The notes: a model not told the origin generated them from the sequence alone. DNA of 64,000 bases from Flavobacterium sp. (GCF_004295795.1 NZ_SEBR01000005.1:174984-238983), one strand, 5' to 3'; shown: positions 53,324-63,778, counted from the first letter of the stretch. Numbers and translations: made by a program.

Positions 53324-56300
53324 ATGAATATCCATATGAAAATTAATTTTTGTTTTAAGGTCGCATACATCTCGCTGATGATTCTAATCACCGGTGAAAA
53401 CAGTGCGCAAGCGAACAATTCAATCAACTCTTTTAGCCCTGAAACATCAATTCCTTCCTCTCCGGAAACAGCATTACTACTGCGATTCGGACAAACGCCG
53501 GTTAATTACCATAATGGTACCGCCAATATTTCCATTCCGCTGTATAGCGTCAAGTCGGGAAACCATCAATTACCACTGACCCTTTCTTACCACTCTTCGG
53601 GAATCAAGGTTGAGGATGAAGCTACCTGGGTTGGACTGGGTTGGAATTTTCAACCGGAAGCCACCATTTTCCAAGAAGTCAGAGGTATGCGTGACGGGCC
53701 CGGTGGTGATACAGGTATCTCTGTTTATGCAAACGATATGGTTACATTCAAACAGAATCACCTTCCACCAATTTCGATCGACACATACTATTCCACTTAC
53801 CAGATTGGAAAGGAAACAGGAGCTGGTGAATGTATGGAAACGCCGAGCGGCTATAGCACTCAAGGATATATAATCCAACAATTGGAGCAAGGGAAGTGGC
53901 AGCCGGATATTTTCCATTTCAATTTGGGGCAGTACTCCGGAAAATTTTTCCTGCACCCAGAAACAACCGTTCCAATTTTGCTAGAGAGCGACGCGGAAAT
54001 CAAATTTAGTTCGAACATAGCCGGACTCAATAGCTTCTCTCTTACCACGCCCGATGGAACAGTCTATACGTTCGGAACCAACGGAGTCGAAGAGGCCCAC
54101 AGGAATGGCATGGCTGATGTTTCCGGCTATACCTTCAAAGTTACCCAAATCATGTATCTGGACGGAAAATCATTCACTTTCTCCTACGAGGACGAGCAAA
54201 CTTTAGTGTTTAATTATTCCGAGTCGTCATTTGTCAATGATGCGATTTATCACCAGCCAACCCAGTCAACAGTTGATTGGACAGTCCAAAATAAAAAGAG
54301 ATTGAGCCAAATACGATCTGCAGAAGAAATTGTTGACCTTGTCTTCGAGAACAGGGAGGATTTGATTCCGGGCTCGCAACAGCCGGCGCCAAAGAGACTA
54401 AAAGGCCTTCTTGTCTCATCGCCTGTTACTTCTGCACCCATAAAAGGATTTGACTTTAGTTATTCCTATTTCGTAGCTGGGCCAAGCGGCGGAACTGCAA
54501 ATTTACTTTATCCTATCGCCAACAATTCAACAACGCTTACCAAAAGGCTAAAACTTGAAAGTATCAGAGAAGTTGGATATGTGAATGGTCAGCCAGATAC
54601 TTCCCAACCTCCTTATGTATTTACATACAACACTACTGCACTACCCTCCAAACATTCATTTTCGAAAGATTTGTGGGGCTACTTTAATGGTAGAGACAAC
54701 TCATCACCTCTTCCCAACCTAAGACCATTCGGTTACGAGAAGCAAAACGTTTATTTACTCGGTCACGTCTACAACCCAACTTATTTTTCCTATCCGTACA
54801 CGGGTTCAAACCGGTATACTGACAATTTATACGTTCAGGCCGGAATCTTGACGGGCATAAAATATCCAACGGGGGGATCAACAGAATTTACATATGAATC
54901 AAACGTTTTTGAGAATCAATTCATTTTTAATGCTCAACAGCTGATTGACGGAAATAATAGCAGGTCGGCACTTACCGACTTAAATTATCCTACAGAGCAG
55001 TATAGCGCTGTTTTTCAACTGCATGAAGCCACCACATTGAAAATAGCTCTCACATACTCCGCCGGCGTTCAAGGTGCGGCGCATAACTTTGCCCTTACAC
55101 AATTCTGGAACGGCGCCACCATTATGTTAGTTACTAAAGTTGGGAGTATCGAAACTACGATAAAGGAATGGCGTCTTAAAGAGCTTCAGCCGTCTTTCCA
55201 GACCTTCGAAAGTACCGGTCTCTATATGACTAATGTTGAGCATACCATTTCGAGTACTAATCCAGCGACGAATTATTACCTAAAAGTAATTAGACCTCTG
55301 ATATCTCCATACAATTTCCCAAGCCCATACTCTCATAACGTCAAAGCGGATCTTAGTTACTTTTCAACATATGGAATGGATCAGTCTAAGAGTATAATGG
55401 GCGGAGTACGGATAGCCGAAATAAAAAATTTCTCGTCTACGAACGTTTTGGCATCTCGAAAAAAACTCAAATATTTTGGTGGAAAGTTACTCAACAAGTT
55501 CAACCCACTTCAAATCAGTTTCGTCAACAATAAAACAGGGCAGGGAACAACAAATGGCGTAGGCGTGGAATATATTGGTTTTCACAAACGAATATTCATC
55601 TCATCAAGTGACCTTGGAATGGGCGGAGACGCAGCAGTAGGATACGATCGTGTTGAGGAAGAAGAAATAGGGGAAGCCAATGCAACCAATGGGAAGACAA
55701 TTTACAGTTTTTACAATACCGAATCTTATATTACAAATTCGGGTCTTCCATTCATAAGAAATGTTTGGAATGGCAAATTGGCTTCAAAAAAACTAAAAGA
55801 TAAAAATGACCAAGATATCCAAACCACAAATTACGGTTATCAAGATATTTCGACGCTACCCAATTATTATTCCCTTATCATAAAAAGATTGGCTGTGGGT
55901 GCTCTTACTCCTTGCAGATGGAACGCAAACTACAGCAATGGTACGAACATCCAAATATTTTATCCAACATATGGCCCGGTTTCCGGGAGTATGAATGAAT
56001 TCGTATCGTGTGCCCTGAATCCATCAAGGATAATCCAAAGTTCGGAGACAACGACACAGAATTTTCCTGGAGATGTAGTGACAAATTCGAGTGCCATGCA
56101 ATATAACGAAAACGGTACGCTAAAATCAAGAACAATGACTTCCTCAATCGGTGAGACGTTGCTTGAAAAGTATTTTTATGCATCCGACACACCTTTTCTT
56201 CAACCAGTCGAAGCCACAATGATTGCGAGCAATGCGATTTCGCTTCCGTTGAAAAAAGAGAGCTATCGGGGATCAGATCTGATCGCGTCCGAAAGAATGG

Positions 56301-56797
56301 AATATGTAAGTGACGGAAGCACAAATTTCCTTATTCTGCCAAAACGTTTCTATTCTGCCAAAGGCAACGCGAATCTCGAGCTCAAGATGACATTCGACAA
56401 ATACTCCCCTAGAGGAAATATCAGACAATTCACGCCGACCGGAGGAGTGACGACCTCGTTCATCTGGGGTTATTCAGATACGAAACTGTTGGCGCGGGTA
56501 AACAACTATGAATACGACGCCATAAGTGTATCTATACGAAACAACCTGAATACCTATTCGTCAACGAACTACAGTGAAGTCAATTTGAGGAATGAGTTGA
56601 CCAATCTTAGAGCGTCGCTCCCTACGGCAATGGTCACGACTTACATCTATACTCCCGGTGTCGGCGTGAAGGCAATCACGGATCCGAAAGGAGACTTCTC
56701 GACTTACATATACGACAGTTTTTCCAGACTCAAGGAAGTAAGAGATAAAGACGGAAAGATTTTGTCTGAAAGCGAATACAATTACCGACCAAACTGA
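53324..56797 (+). CDS. Large RHS-associated secreted partner protein, second copy
   Basis: 1157 residues, paralogue of the gene at 9914. Conserved N-terminus SPETALLLRFGQTPVNYHNG and DEATWVGLGWNFQPE; C-terminus YIYDSFSRLKEVRDKDGKIL, the same YD-like end as the first copy. An in-frame ATG at 53336 (MKINFCFKVAYISLM) gives a better signal peptide and may be the true start. Eight bases separate it from the DUF6443/RHS gene. Confidence 0.8.
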   Translation: MNIHMKINFCFKVAYISLMILITGENSAQANNSINSFSPETSIPSSPETALLLRFGQTPVNYHNGTANISIPLYSVKSGNHQLPLTLSYHSSGIKVEDEATWVGLGWNFQPEATIFQEVRGMRDGPGGDTGISVYANDMVTFKQNHLPPISIDTYYSTYQIGKETGAGECMETPSGYSTQGYIIQQLEQGKWQPDIFHFNLGQYSGKFFLHPETTVPILLESDAEIKFSSNIAGLNSFSLTTPDGTVYTFGTNGVEEAHRNGMADVSGYTFKVTQIMYLDGKSFTFSYEDEQTLVFNYSESSFVNDAIYHQPTQSTVDWTVQNKKRLSQIRSAEEIVDLVFENREDLIPGSQQPAPKRLKGLLVSSPVTSAPIKGFDFSYSYFVAGPSGGTANLLYPIANNSTTLTKRLKLESIREVGYVNGQPDTSQPPYVFTYNTTALPSKHSFSKDLWGYFNGRDNSSPLPNLRPFGYEKQNVYLLGHVYNPTYFSYPYTGSNRYTDNLYVQAGILTGIKYPTGGSTEFTYESNVFENQFIFNAQQLIDGNNSRSALTDLNYPTEQYSAVFQLHEATTLKIALTYSAGVQGAAHNFALTQFWNGATIMLVTKVGSIETTIKEWRLKELQPSFQTFESTGLYMTNVEHTISSTNPATNYYLKVIRPLISPYNFPSPYSHNVKADLSYFSTYGMDQSKSIMGGVRIAEIKNFSSTNVLASRKKLKYFGGKLLNKFNPLQISFVNNKTGQGTTNGVGVEYIGFHKRIFISSSDLGMGGDAAVGYDRVEEEEIGEANATNGKTIYSFYNTESYITNSGLPFIRNVWNGKLASKKLKDKNDQDIQTTNYGYQDISTLPNYYSLIIKRLAVGALTPCRWNANYSNGTNIQIFYPTYGPVSGSMNEFVSCALNPSRIIQSSETTTQNFPGDVVTNSSAMQYNENGTLKSRTMTSSIGETLLEKYFYASDTPFLQPVEATMIASNAISLPLKKESYRGSDLIASERMEYVSDGSTNFLILPKRFYSAKGNANLELKMTFDKYSPRGNIRQFTPTGGVTTSFIWGYSDTKLLARVNNYEYDAISVSIRNNLNTYSSTNYSEVNLRNELTNLRASLPTAMVTTYIYTPGVGVKAITDPKGDFSTYIYDSFSRLKEVRDKDGKILSESEYNYRPN

Positions 56798-56805
56798 ACA
56801 TAAAG

Positions 56806-59800
56806 ATGAAGAAAATAGCACTCCTATTGTTGACCTTACCGATGTTTATGTTTGGTCAGACAGTTACCGAGAATTTTGTTTCGACGAAGATTTACAAGGA
56901 AGAAACAACTAATTCAATATCTAACCCGCAACCCAACCAAGCCTCTCAGAATATTACCTATATGGACGGCTTAGGACGGCCAATCCAGACACTGGCAAGA
57001 AAAAGCTCTGCCAACGGCAAAAATATCGTGTCGCACATAGAGTACGACGCTTTCGGGAGACAGATTTTCGATTTTCTTCCCTATGAAAGCCAAAGCACTT
57101 CACTTGATTTTGAAAGCTCAGCCTTTTCAGGCACTCAAGGTTTCTACAGTTCTTTCCGTGAAGGCACTACTAACCCGACTGCTCAGAAAGAATTTGATGG
57201 CTCACCCCTGAACCGCATACTGAAACAGTCTGCGCCCGGCGACCCTTGGACTATGGGGCAAGGACATGAAACCAGATTTGCCTATGATACCAATCTTGAC
57301 GATGACTATGTTAAAATTTTCTCCGCGCAAGCCACCTGGAGCGGTCAGGAAGGCAAATACTTGATCTCATTTTCCGCAACTGGCACTTCAGAATACGCGC
57401 AAGGGACACTCTACAAGAATATTGTCCGCGACGAAAACTGGACGATCGCCGATGATCCTGACCATTCTACGGAGGAGTATAAAGATAAAGAGGGAAAAGT
57501 AGTTCTAAAACGAACGTTCGAAAATGGAGATCCACACGACACATACTACGTCTATGACCAGTTCGGAAACCTGACTTACGTTTTGCCTCCCAAGACGAAA
57601 CTCTCCAGCTTGTCAGGCCAACTCGACGGCCTGTGTTATCAGTACGTTTTTGACCAACGCAATAGGCTGGTGGAAAAGAAGCTCCCAGGAAAACAATGGG
57701 AATTCATTGTCTACGACAAGTTGGATAGGATAGTTGCAACTGGCCCTACCTTTTCCCCTTTTCCTGACCTGCCCAACCAACAGGGATGGATCATAACCAA
57801 ATACGATAAGTTTAACAGGCCGATCCTCACGGGATGGATTGCCGCAAATTTCATAGCATCAAGCAGGTCGGCCCTCCAACAACAATATGACTCCGACTCT
57901 GTTTTCAGTGAAACAAAGATCGGAAACGGGACACCGAGCACCGTTTACTCAAGCAATGCACGTCCACAGAACGGCTATGCGTTGCTCAGCGTGAATTACT
58001 ACGACGAATACGATTTTCCTCAAGCGCCAGCAATTCCAACGCAAATTCTAAGCGACGGTAGTCAATCCGTCTATTACAATCAAGTTACAAGGCCAAAGGG
58101 CGTGCTAACAGGTAACTGGATCAGGATTTTGGAGACCTCTATAGCCCATAGAGCGGAAGTTACTAGCGTCTTCTACGACAATAAGGGTAGGGCGGTAGCA
58201 GAGCACAAAACGAACTATTTAGGCGGATATACCAAAACAGAGAGAAAAATAGATTTCTCTGGCAAAACAACGATTACGGAAATCCGTCATAAACGCTCGG
58301 CCTCAGCATCCGAACTTTTTACAAAAGAAACTTTCATCTACACCGATCAGGATAGGTTGCTTTCCGGTATGCACCAGATTGGAGCAAGCGGAACTCCGCA
58401 ACTTATCTCGTACAACGCTTACGACGCCTTAGGCTCTCTTGACTACAAATTGGTAGGTGGAACTAGCGCCACGGGAGCAAACAGGTTACAGAACGTCAAT
58501 TACGAATACAACGTCCGCGGTTGGCTCACCGCGATAAATCGTGAGCAGGCTTGCGATCGCTGTCCTCCGGACGACGACCTATTCAGGTTCGAAATAAAAT
58601 ATCAGAACCCGAGCAACCTGCATAACGACGTTAAAGCGCTCTACAACGGCAATATCAGCGAGACCTATTGGAAAGGTACAGGTTCCCCAGTCTGGAGAAA
58701 ATATGGCTACGCTTATGACGGACTAAACAGGCTTACGATGGCACATTACCAAAAAGTTCACGAGACGATGCCGAACGGAAACTACGATGAGATGATATCA
58801 TACGACAAAAACGGCAACATCGAGACGCTCTACCGCAAAGGGGACATCGACGCCGCGAACTATCCGATCGAAATCGACGATCTCAGTTACCACTATGCGC
58901 CCGCATCAAACAGACTCCTGGACGTTGGGGATTCGACGGCAGACCCGTCGGGTTTCAAGGATGAGGGAGACGATTTGACCATGGACTACGACTACGACGC
59001 CAACGGCAACATGACCAAGGATGACAACAAGGGTATCACCTCGATACGTTACAATCACCTGAATCTTCCCGTGGAGATCAACTTCTCCACCGGGTATAAA
59101 ATACAGTACACCTATAATTCATCAGGGGCAAAAGTCCTTAAAAAAGTCATCGCTTCAGGAAGCCCGATTGAAGTCGATTACCTCGACGGTTTCCAGTACA
59201 AGGATGCCAAACTCGAATTTTTTCCGCATGCCGAAGGCTATGTACGAAACACGTTGGCCAACGGCGCAGATAACTTCAACTATGTGTTCCAATACAAAGA
59301 CCACCTGGGGAACGTCAGGATGAATTTCGCATTGAATCCGAACACCCAACTGCTGGAGGTCTTGGACGAAAGCCATTACTATCCGTTCGGACTCAAGCAC
59401 AGCAACTACTCAACCGACCGCAAGGATTTCCGGGAGGAACAATCTTCCGTCGTGCTGAAGCTCCTTCCCGGCAATCCTCCCGTTGGGCTGAATTTGCCTT
59501 TGGATTATAATTATAAGTACAATGGGAAGGAATGGCAGGATGAGCTGGGGCTTAACTTCTATGATTATGGAGCGAGAAATTATGACCCTGCCATTGGGAG
59601 GTGGATGAATATTGACCCGCTGGCGGAGAAATTTACTAATATCTCTCCTTTTGCATATACCGCAAACAATCCCATTTTATATATAGACCCAGATGGAAAA
59701 GATATTTATTTATATTATACTACAGAGGGAAACTCAAAAAAGGACGATACAATGTTTTGGCAAGCAGCATTAACTCGGGCGCGTGATTTTATAAATAGTG

Positions 59801-60381
59801 GGGAAACAGATTCTAATGACATTTTTAGAATAACGAGAGTAAAGGACTTGGCCTCAATTAAAACAGATGCAGAATCATTTATCGCTAAAAATTCTGAAAA
59901 ATATGGAAAAACTAAAGAATTTGGAGTTTGGTCTCACGCAGGAACGGATGGCCCAGTGGGAACCGCAGAAACATCTAAAAATGCACTTAGTTTAATGGAG
60001 AATAGGCAAATGTCGCTTGAGGGATGGGCTGACATAAAATTCAACTGGGCAGAAAATGCAAGAGCATTTTTCTACGGCTGTCAGACCAGTGTAGACCCAA
60101 GTGGAGAAAAGAAAGGCTTTACAACAGAAGTTTCAGGTTTAAGCAATTTCAAAGATGTTTCAGTGTTTGGTCAAACTTCTTACACGTATCCATCAATGTA
60201 TGCAAATTCGCGCCGTCCTTCTTCAAATCAATTAAATGGTATATTTGGTAAAAAAGGAGAACCGACATATATAGTTGCTGGAAACCGATATCAACAACCT
60301 TGGATAGGTTGGTTTGGTAATAAGCATTTTGAGTCTTTCAGAATGACTGAAAGTAAAAATGGGCAGTTAATAAATAACTAA
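56806..60381 (+). CDS. DUF6443/RHS-repeat protein with an unknown tip carrying a His/Cys pair
   Basis: 1191 residues. Signal peptide (MKKIALLLLTLPMFMFGQT), DUF6443 start (TNSISNPQPNQASQN, YMDGLGRPIQT), YD repeats, and the RHS core ending in YNGKEWQDELGLNFYDYG, DPAIGRWMNIDPL and DPDGK (about residue 966). The following 226 residues differ from the first locus. They contain FGVWSHAG (His near 1043) and ARAFFYGCQTS (Cys near 1091), which recalls a clan-CD/caspase-like dyad, though the segments are not diagnostic. Base composition turns AT-rich from about 59640, as expected for an imported tip. The first half of the sequence is shared with the first locus. Confidence 0.87.
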   Translation: MKKIALLLLTLPMFMFGQTVTENFVSTKIYKEETTNSISNPQPNQASQNITYMDGLGRPIQTLARKSSANGKNIVSHIEYDAFGRQIFDFLPYESQSTSLDFESSAFSGTQGFYSSFREGTTNPTAQKEFDGSPLNRILKQSAPGDPWTMGQGHETRFAYDTNLDDDYVKIFSAQATWSGQEGKYLISFSATGTSEYAQGTLYKNIVRDENWTIADDPDHSTEEYKDKEGKVVLKRTFENGDPHDTYYVYDQFGNLTYVLPPKTKLSSLSGQLDGLCYQYVFDQRNRLVEKKLPGKQWEFIVYDKLDRIVATGPTFSPFPDLPNQQGWIITKYDKFNRPILTGWIAANFIASSRSALQQQYDSDSVFSETKIGNGTPSTVYSSNARPQNGYALLSVNYYDEYDFPQAPAIPTQILSDGSQSVYYNQVTRPKGVLTGNWIRILETSIAHRAEVTSVFYDNKGRAVAEHKTNYLGGYTKTERKIDFSGKTTITEIRHKRSASASELFTKETFIYTDQDRLLSGMHQIGASGTPQLISYNAYDALGSLDYKLVGGTSATGANRLQNVNYEYNVRGWLTAINREQACDRCPPDDDLFRFEIKYQNPSNLHNDVKALYNGNISETYWKGTGSPVWRKYGYAYDGLNRLTMAHYQKVHETMPNGNYDEMISYDKNGNIETLYRKGDIDAANYPIEIDDLSYHYAPASNRLLDVGDSTADPSGFKDEGDDLTMDYDYDANGNMTKDDNKGITSIRYNHLNLPVEINFSTGYKIQYTYNSSGAKVLKKVIASGSPIEVDYLDGFQYKDAKLEFFPHAEGYVRNTLANGADNFNYVFQYKDHLGNVRMNFALNPNTQLLEVLDESHYYPFGLKHSNYSTDRKDFREEQSSVVLKLLPGNPPVGLNLPLDYNYKYNGKEWQDELGLNFYDYGARNYDPAIGRWMNIDPLAEKFTNISPFAYTANNPILYIDPDGKDIYLYYTTEGNSKKDDTMFWQAALTRARDFINSGETDSNDIFRITRVKDLASIKTDAESFIAKNSEKYGKTKEFGVWSHAGTDGPVGTAETSKNALSLMENRQMSLEGWADIKFNWAENARAFFYGCQTSVDPSGEKKGFTTEVSGLSNFKDVSVFGQTSYTYPSMYANSRRPSSNQLNGIFGKKGEPTYIVAGNRYQQPWIGWFGNKHFESFRMTESKNGQLINN

Positions 60382-60384
60382 AGG

Positions 60385-60681
60385 ATGAAAAAACGATTCG
60401 TTACAAAAAAGATTTTATATGTGTCTAGTTGCATTATTTTCGTTTTACTGGTTTATATTAACATAAATAGTCATATAGAGTCCATTCTATGGAAATCTAA
60501 TTCATCAAACAAGATTTCTGATGAACTTAACTTTAAAAATGATGTTAGAATTGAAGGAAAAGAAATTCTCTTTCGAAATGAAAAATATGGTTTTGTAATT
60601 TTTTGTTTACATAAGTATTTAATTGTTACAAATGGTGAAGGTCAATTGTGCATTTACTCAAATAAAGGCAAGAGTAACTAA
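60385..60681 (+). CDS. Small membrane-anchored protein, candidate immunity protein
   Basis: 98 residues, three bases after the RHS stop. One N-terminal transmembrane helix (ILYVSSCIIFVLLVYINI) and a beta-rich remainder (VRIEGKEILFRNEKYGFVIF). Unrelated to the small protein of the first locus. AT-rich like the toxin tip before it. Immunity is inferred only from position. Confidence 0.68.
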   Translation: MKKRFVTKKILYVSSCIIFVLLVYININSHIESILWKSNSSNKISDELNFKNDVRIEGKEILFRNEKYGFVIFCLHKYLIVTNGEGQLCIYSNKGKSN

Positions 60682-61047
60682 AAATCATACACAACAAGGT
60701 TAATGTTCCAAAATAGCGTGTATCAAACGTGTGGTTTTCTCTTTCCTAAAATATAATCTACTGAAAACGAAATAAAAAATAGTTTTATGCTTAAAAAGAG
60801 CGGTAGTACCTATCGCTCTTCTTATTTTTAATTGGCAATGCATCAAACGTGTGGGTTTTGTTTTTTCAAGACTTCCTATGAAAACCAAAACGTGAAAAAG
60901 CATTTTTTAAACTCCTCTCAACCGAAGAAAGCACATCCCTCAAAACAGCACGGCTTCACGCCTACACAACCCTAAGCATATCGTTAGCACAGTTCGCGGC
61001 GCATCAAGGCAAAAGCGTAGAAGAATAATCATTCTTCAGAGCGCTAC
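60682..61047. other. Gap between toxin module and displaced RHS fragment
   Basis: Contains two copies of a short motif (TGTATCAAAC + GTGTGGTTTTCTC at 60719-60741; TGCATCAAACGTGTGGGTTT at 60839-60858) and a terminator at 60796-60830. From about 60892 to 61028 a plus-strand frame without a clear start reads FFKLLSTEESTSLKTARL and LSISLAQFAAHQGKSVEE to a stop; its coherent sequence suggests the 3' end of a decayed small gene. Confidence 0.5.
60796..60830 (+). terminator. Intrinsic terminator after the candidate immunity gene
   Basis: AAGAGCG and CGCTCTT pair across an 11-base interior; the following sequence is T-rich (CTTATTTTTA). Confidence 0.7.
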
Positions 61048-62749
61048 GAGTTTGCCTTGCGATATGAAGCTCCCAATTCGCTCTACAACGACGTAAAACC
61101 GCTCTACAATGGCAATATTTCCGAAACGTACTGGAAAAGTGCCGGTGCCGAATGGCGCAAATACGGATACGAATATGACGCCATGAACCAGCCTGCTCGA
61201 CTCCCATTACCAAAAAGTGAGCGAGGCCATGCCAAACGGCAACTACGATGAAAAGCTCATCTACGACCGCAACGGCAACATCACCGAACTGCTGCGAAAC
61301 GGCGACATCGACGCCCCGAACATGGCCTGGGAAATCGACAACCTGCAATACACCTACGAGCAGGATTCCAACAAACTGCTTTCGGTCACGGACAGCTCCA
61401 CCGACCCATCGGGCTTCAAGGACGTTGTAGATGAAACCGATGACTACGACTACGATGCCAACGGCAACCTTACTTCCGACCTCAACAAAGGCGTCGTAAA
61501 GATCAATTACAACCACCTGAACCTGCCCAAGACAATCGCGTTCTCGAACGGCAACCAAATCGTCTACCATTACAACGCCGACGGCGAGAAAGTATTCAAG
61601 GAAGTGACCGAGGGAACGGTGATCTCGAAAGTCGACTACCTGAACGGTTTCCAGTACCTCAACGGCCTGCTGCAGTTTTTCCCGACACCGGAAGGCTACG
61701 TGCGGAACACCTCGATCTCGGGGGCCAACAACTACAACTTCGTGTTCCAGTACAAGGATCACCTGGGGAACATCCGGATGAACTATGCCGTCGATCCGCG
61801 GACCCAGGAACTCAAGATCGTCGAGCAGGACCATTATTATCCTTTCGGGTTGAAGCATGCCAATTACCTCGATGGCAAGAAGACTTTTCAGGAGGAGAAT
61901 CTGGCTGTTGTTTTGAAGGCGCCCGGGAATCCTCCTCCGGCTGTTATTTTGCCTTTGGATTATAATTATAAGTACAATGGGAAGGAGTGGCAGGATGAAT
62001 TGGAACTTAATTTTTACGATTACGGAGCGAGAAATTATGACCCTGCAATTGGACGGTGGATGAATATCGACCCGATGGCGGAGAAATCTCGACGTTTTTC
62101 TCCGTATGTTTATGCTTTGAATAATCCTGTTTACTTTATCGACCCAGACGGAATGCAAGCCACTCCTCCAGATTGGTTTGTAAATAATAAGACAGGCGCA
62201 GTGGTTCATGTAGAAGGCCAATCGAAACTAACGCAAACTGTAGCGACAGCCATCGGAGCAGGGGATGCCAAAAATTACGACCGCTTAGGTGCTGATAATA
62301 TGTTTGGAGAAAAAGTTATTGTCAATGGTGTTAATATTCGTAATGAAGGTCCCATGTCAATCGAAAATCCAGAAAAATTTATGGATAAACAGGGTTATGA
62401 TAAAGCTGAAAATGTCACTGTTCAGGAAACTGAATATAAGTCTGGAGGACGCATGGGTGAAGAAAACATAACGCATACAGTTTCTGACTTAAAACAAATA
62501 GGTCAAACTAAGGTTACATATACTAAAGATGGAACTTTAAATCAAAAAGATATTTTGAATAAGGAAACTTCAGGTGGTAGGCTTTCTTCAGTCTCATCTG
62601 TGACATATAACGTGAATAAAACACCAGGTACTGCGAATAATGATAATGCTTATTTTTATTCTAATAAAACCAACAATGCTAATAATGCTGGACAGGCAGC
62701 AACATTCGTTGATAATCTGGTGAAAGTTATTAAAGCAATAATTAAATAA
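61030..62749 (+). pseudogene. Displaced RHS core and C-terminal tip, frameshifted and lacking its N-terminus
   Basis: The frame starts abruptly at about 61030 with ERYEFALRYEAP, homologous to RFEIKYQNP of the intact RHS protein at about residue 600. It runs to about 61200, then shifts frame (AACCAGCCTGCTCGA where the paralogue needs the AACAGG phase), and continues from MSEAMPNGNYDEK to the stop. The core is complete (YNGKEWQDELELN, DPAIGRWMNID, DPDGM). The 197 residues after DPDGM are a third, different AT-rich tip of unknown fold. There is no promoter or signal peptide, so it is a spare module rather than an expressed protein. Confidence 0.8.
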
Positions 62750-62750
62750 T

Positions 62751-63371
62751 ATGAAAAAGATGCTATTACTTTTATTATTGTTACAGTTTTTTATCTCCTC
62801 CTGTGACAACAGAAACTTTCTTATTGAAACTTCAAATAAAAATTTTGAGGCTTATAAATTAGACTTTGATGCGAAATTTTTTGATCAATTTCCTAAAAAA
62901 ATAACTTCGCCTTATACCGACATTATTTCAAACACAAATAGAAGAAAAAATGACATCGGATTATTTTTATATGAAAACGATGTGCCTCTTAACAAGATAA
63001 ATCAGTTTAAGCAAAGGGTTTTGAATTCTGCGATTGCAACCTACAAGGCTACTGATACATGTTTATTAGTGGTTAATCGTTTTGAAACTGAGGAATCATA
63101 TAAAAGTTTTGAACGTGTTTCTTCCATAGATAGTTTGCAAATAGATAGAGATTGCGCCATAAAAAACTATCCTGTACCTAATTTTATCAGTTCAAATTAT
63201 TCTGCTACTAAAAACAAAATTAAACTCGATGAAAGTTTCGATATATACGTTTTTGAAGCAAAATCGGGAAATAACTTTCCTAATTACACATTGCAACCAT
63301 CTCCTCAAATGCCAAAAAAATGGGGAAATGGTTATTCAAAGGGTGTTGCTATAAGTGAAAAAAAAAAGTAA
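62751..63371 (+). CDS. Lipoprotein linked to the displaced RHS tip, candidate immunity protein
   Basis: 206 residues with a lipoprotein signal (LLLLLLLQFFISSC, Cys18). No known family. One base separates it from the preceding frame. Mature sequence is hydrophilic and beta/alpha mixed (DIGLFLYENDVPLNKINQF, DTCLLVVNRFETEESY, FDIYVFEAKSGNNFPN). A lipoprotein would sit in the periplasm or outer membrane, in contrast with the membrane helix proteins of the other two modules. Confidence 0.72.
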   Translation: MKKMLLLLLLLQFFISSCDNRNFLIETSNKNFEAYKLDFDAKFFDQFPKKITSPYTDIISNTNRRKNDIGLFLYENDVPLNKINQFKQRVLNSAIATYKATDTCLLVVNRFETEESYKSFERVSSIDSLQIDRDCAIKNYPVPNFISSNYSATKNKIKLDESFDIYVFEAKSGNNFPNYTLQPSPQMPKKWGNGYSKGVAISEKKK

Positions 63372-63502
63372 TTATTTATTGGAGTATCATTTGGTGACGA
63401 AATTTGACATTTTTGAAGATATACAATAATATTTCCTCCGCTGGAGTCTCGCTCGTGACCAAATAATCAAATGAGAGCGACCATCTAATAGGAAATGTAT
63501 CA

Positions 63503-63527
63503 AACCACACCTCACCGTGTGGTTTTC
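63503..63527 (+). terminator. Terminator-like hairpin with repeated boundary motif
   Basis: CCACAC and GTGTGG pair across ctcacc, followed by TTTTCTC. The TGTATCAAAC preceding it (63496-63505) and GTGTGGTTTTCTC are also present near 60719 and, partly, near 60839. Confidence 0.6.
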
Positions 63528-63778
63528 TCATTCAATCCCTCAATCAAATATGCCAACCCGCCCTTTCGATATTCCAACTCCCAATTATCCCTATTGTCAA
63601 TTAACGTTTGCAACGCGCTTCGGTTTAGCGACATACAAACCAGTCGAATGAGCTTTTGAAGATGAGCCTTAAATTTCGCTTCGTTCATGTTGGAACAGTC
63701 GGTTTCCAATAAGGCAAGCTCGGCGGGATTAATCCGTTCGCTCACAACCTCATCATCGGCTTGGTCACCTTTCCGCAT
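63512..63778 (-). CDS. Hypothetical helical protein
   Basis: 88 residues, not recognised. Mostly helical with a Cys and charged residues (NPAELALLETDCSNMNEAKF, KLIRLVCMSLNRSALQTLID). Its start ATG at 63778 has no clear promoter. It overlaps the terminator-like hairpin at its 3' end, so it may be partial or spurious. Codon use looks natural. Confidence 0.4.
   Translation of the reverse strand: MRKGDQADDEVVSERINPAELALLETDCSNMNEAKFKAHLQKLIRLVCMSLNRSALQTLIDNRDNWELEYRKGGLAYLIEGLNEKTTR

Noticed and set aside
61004..62221. 405-codon minus-strand frame
   Set aside because: It is antisense to the RHS core; RHS genes commonly give long open antisense frames because of their codon pattern.
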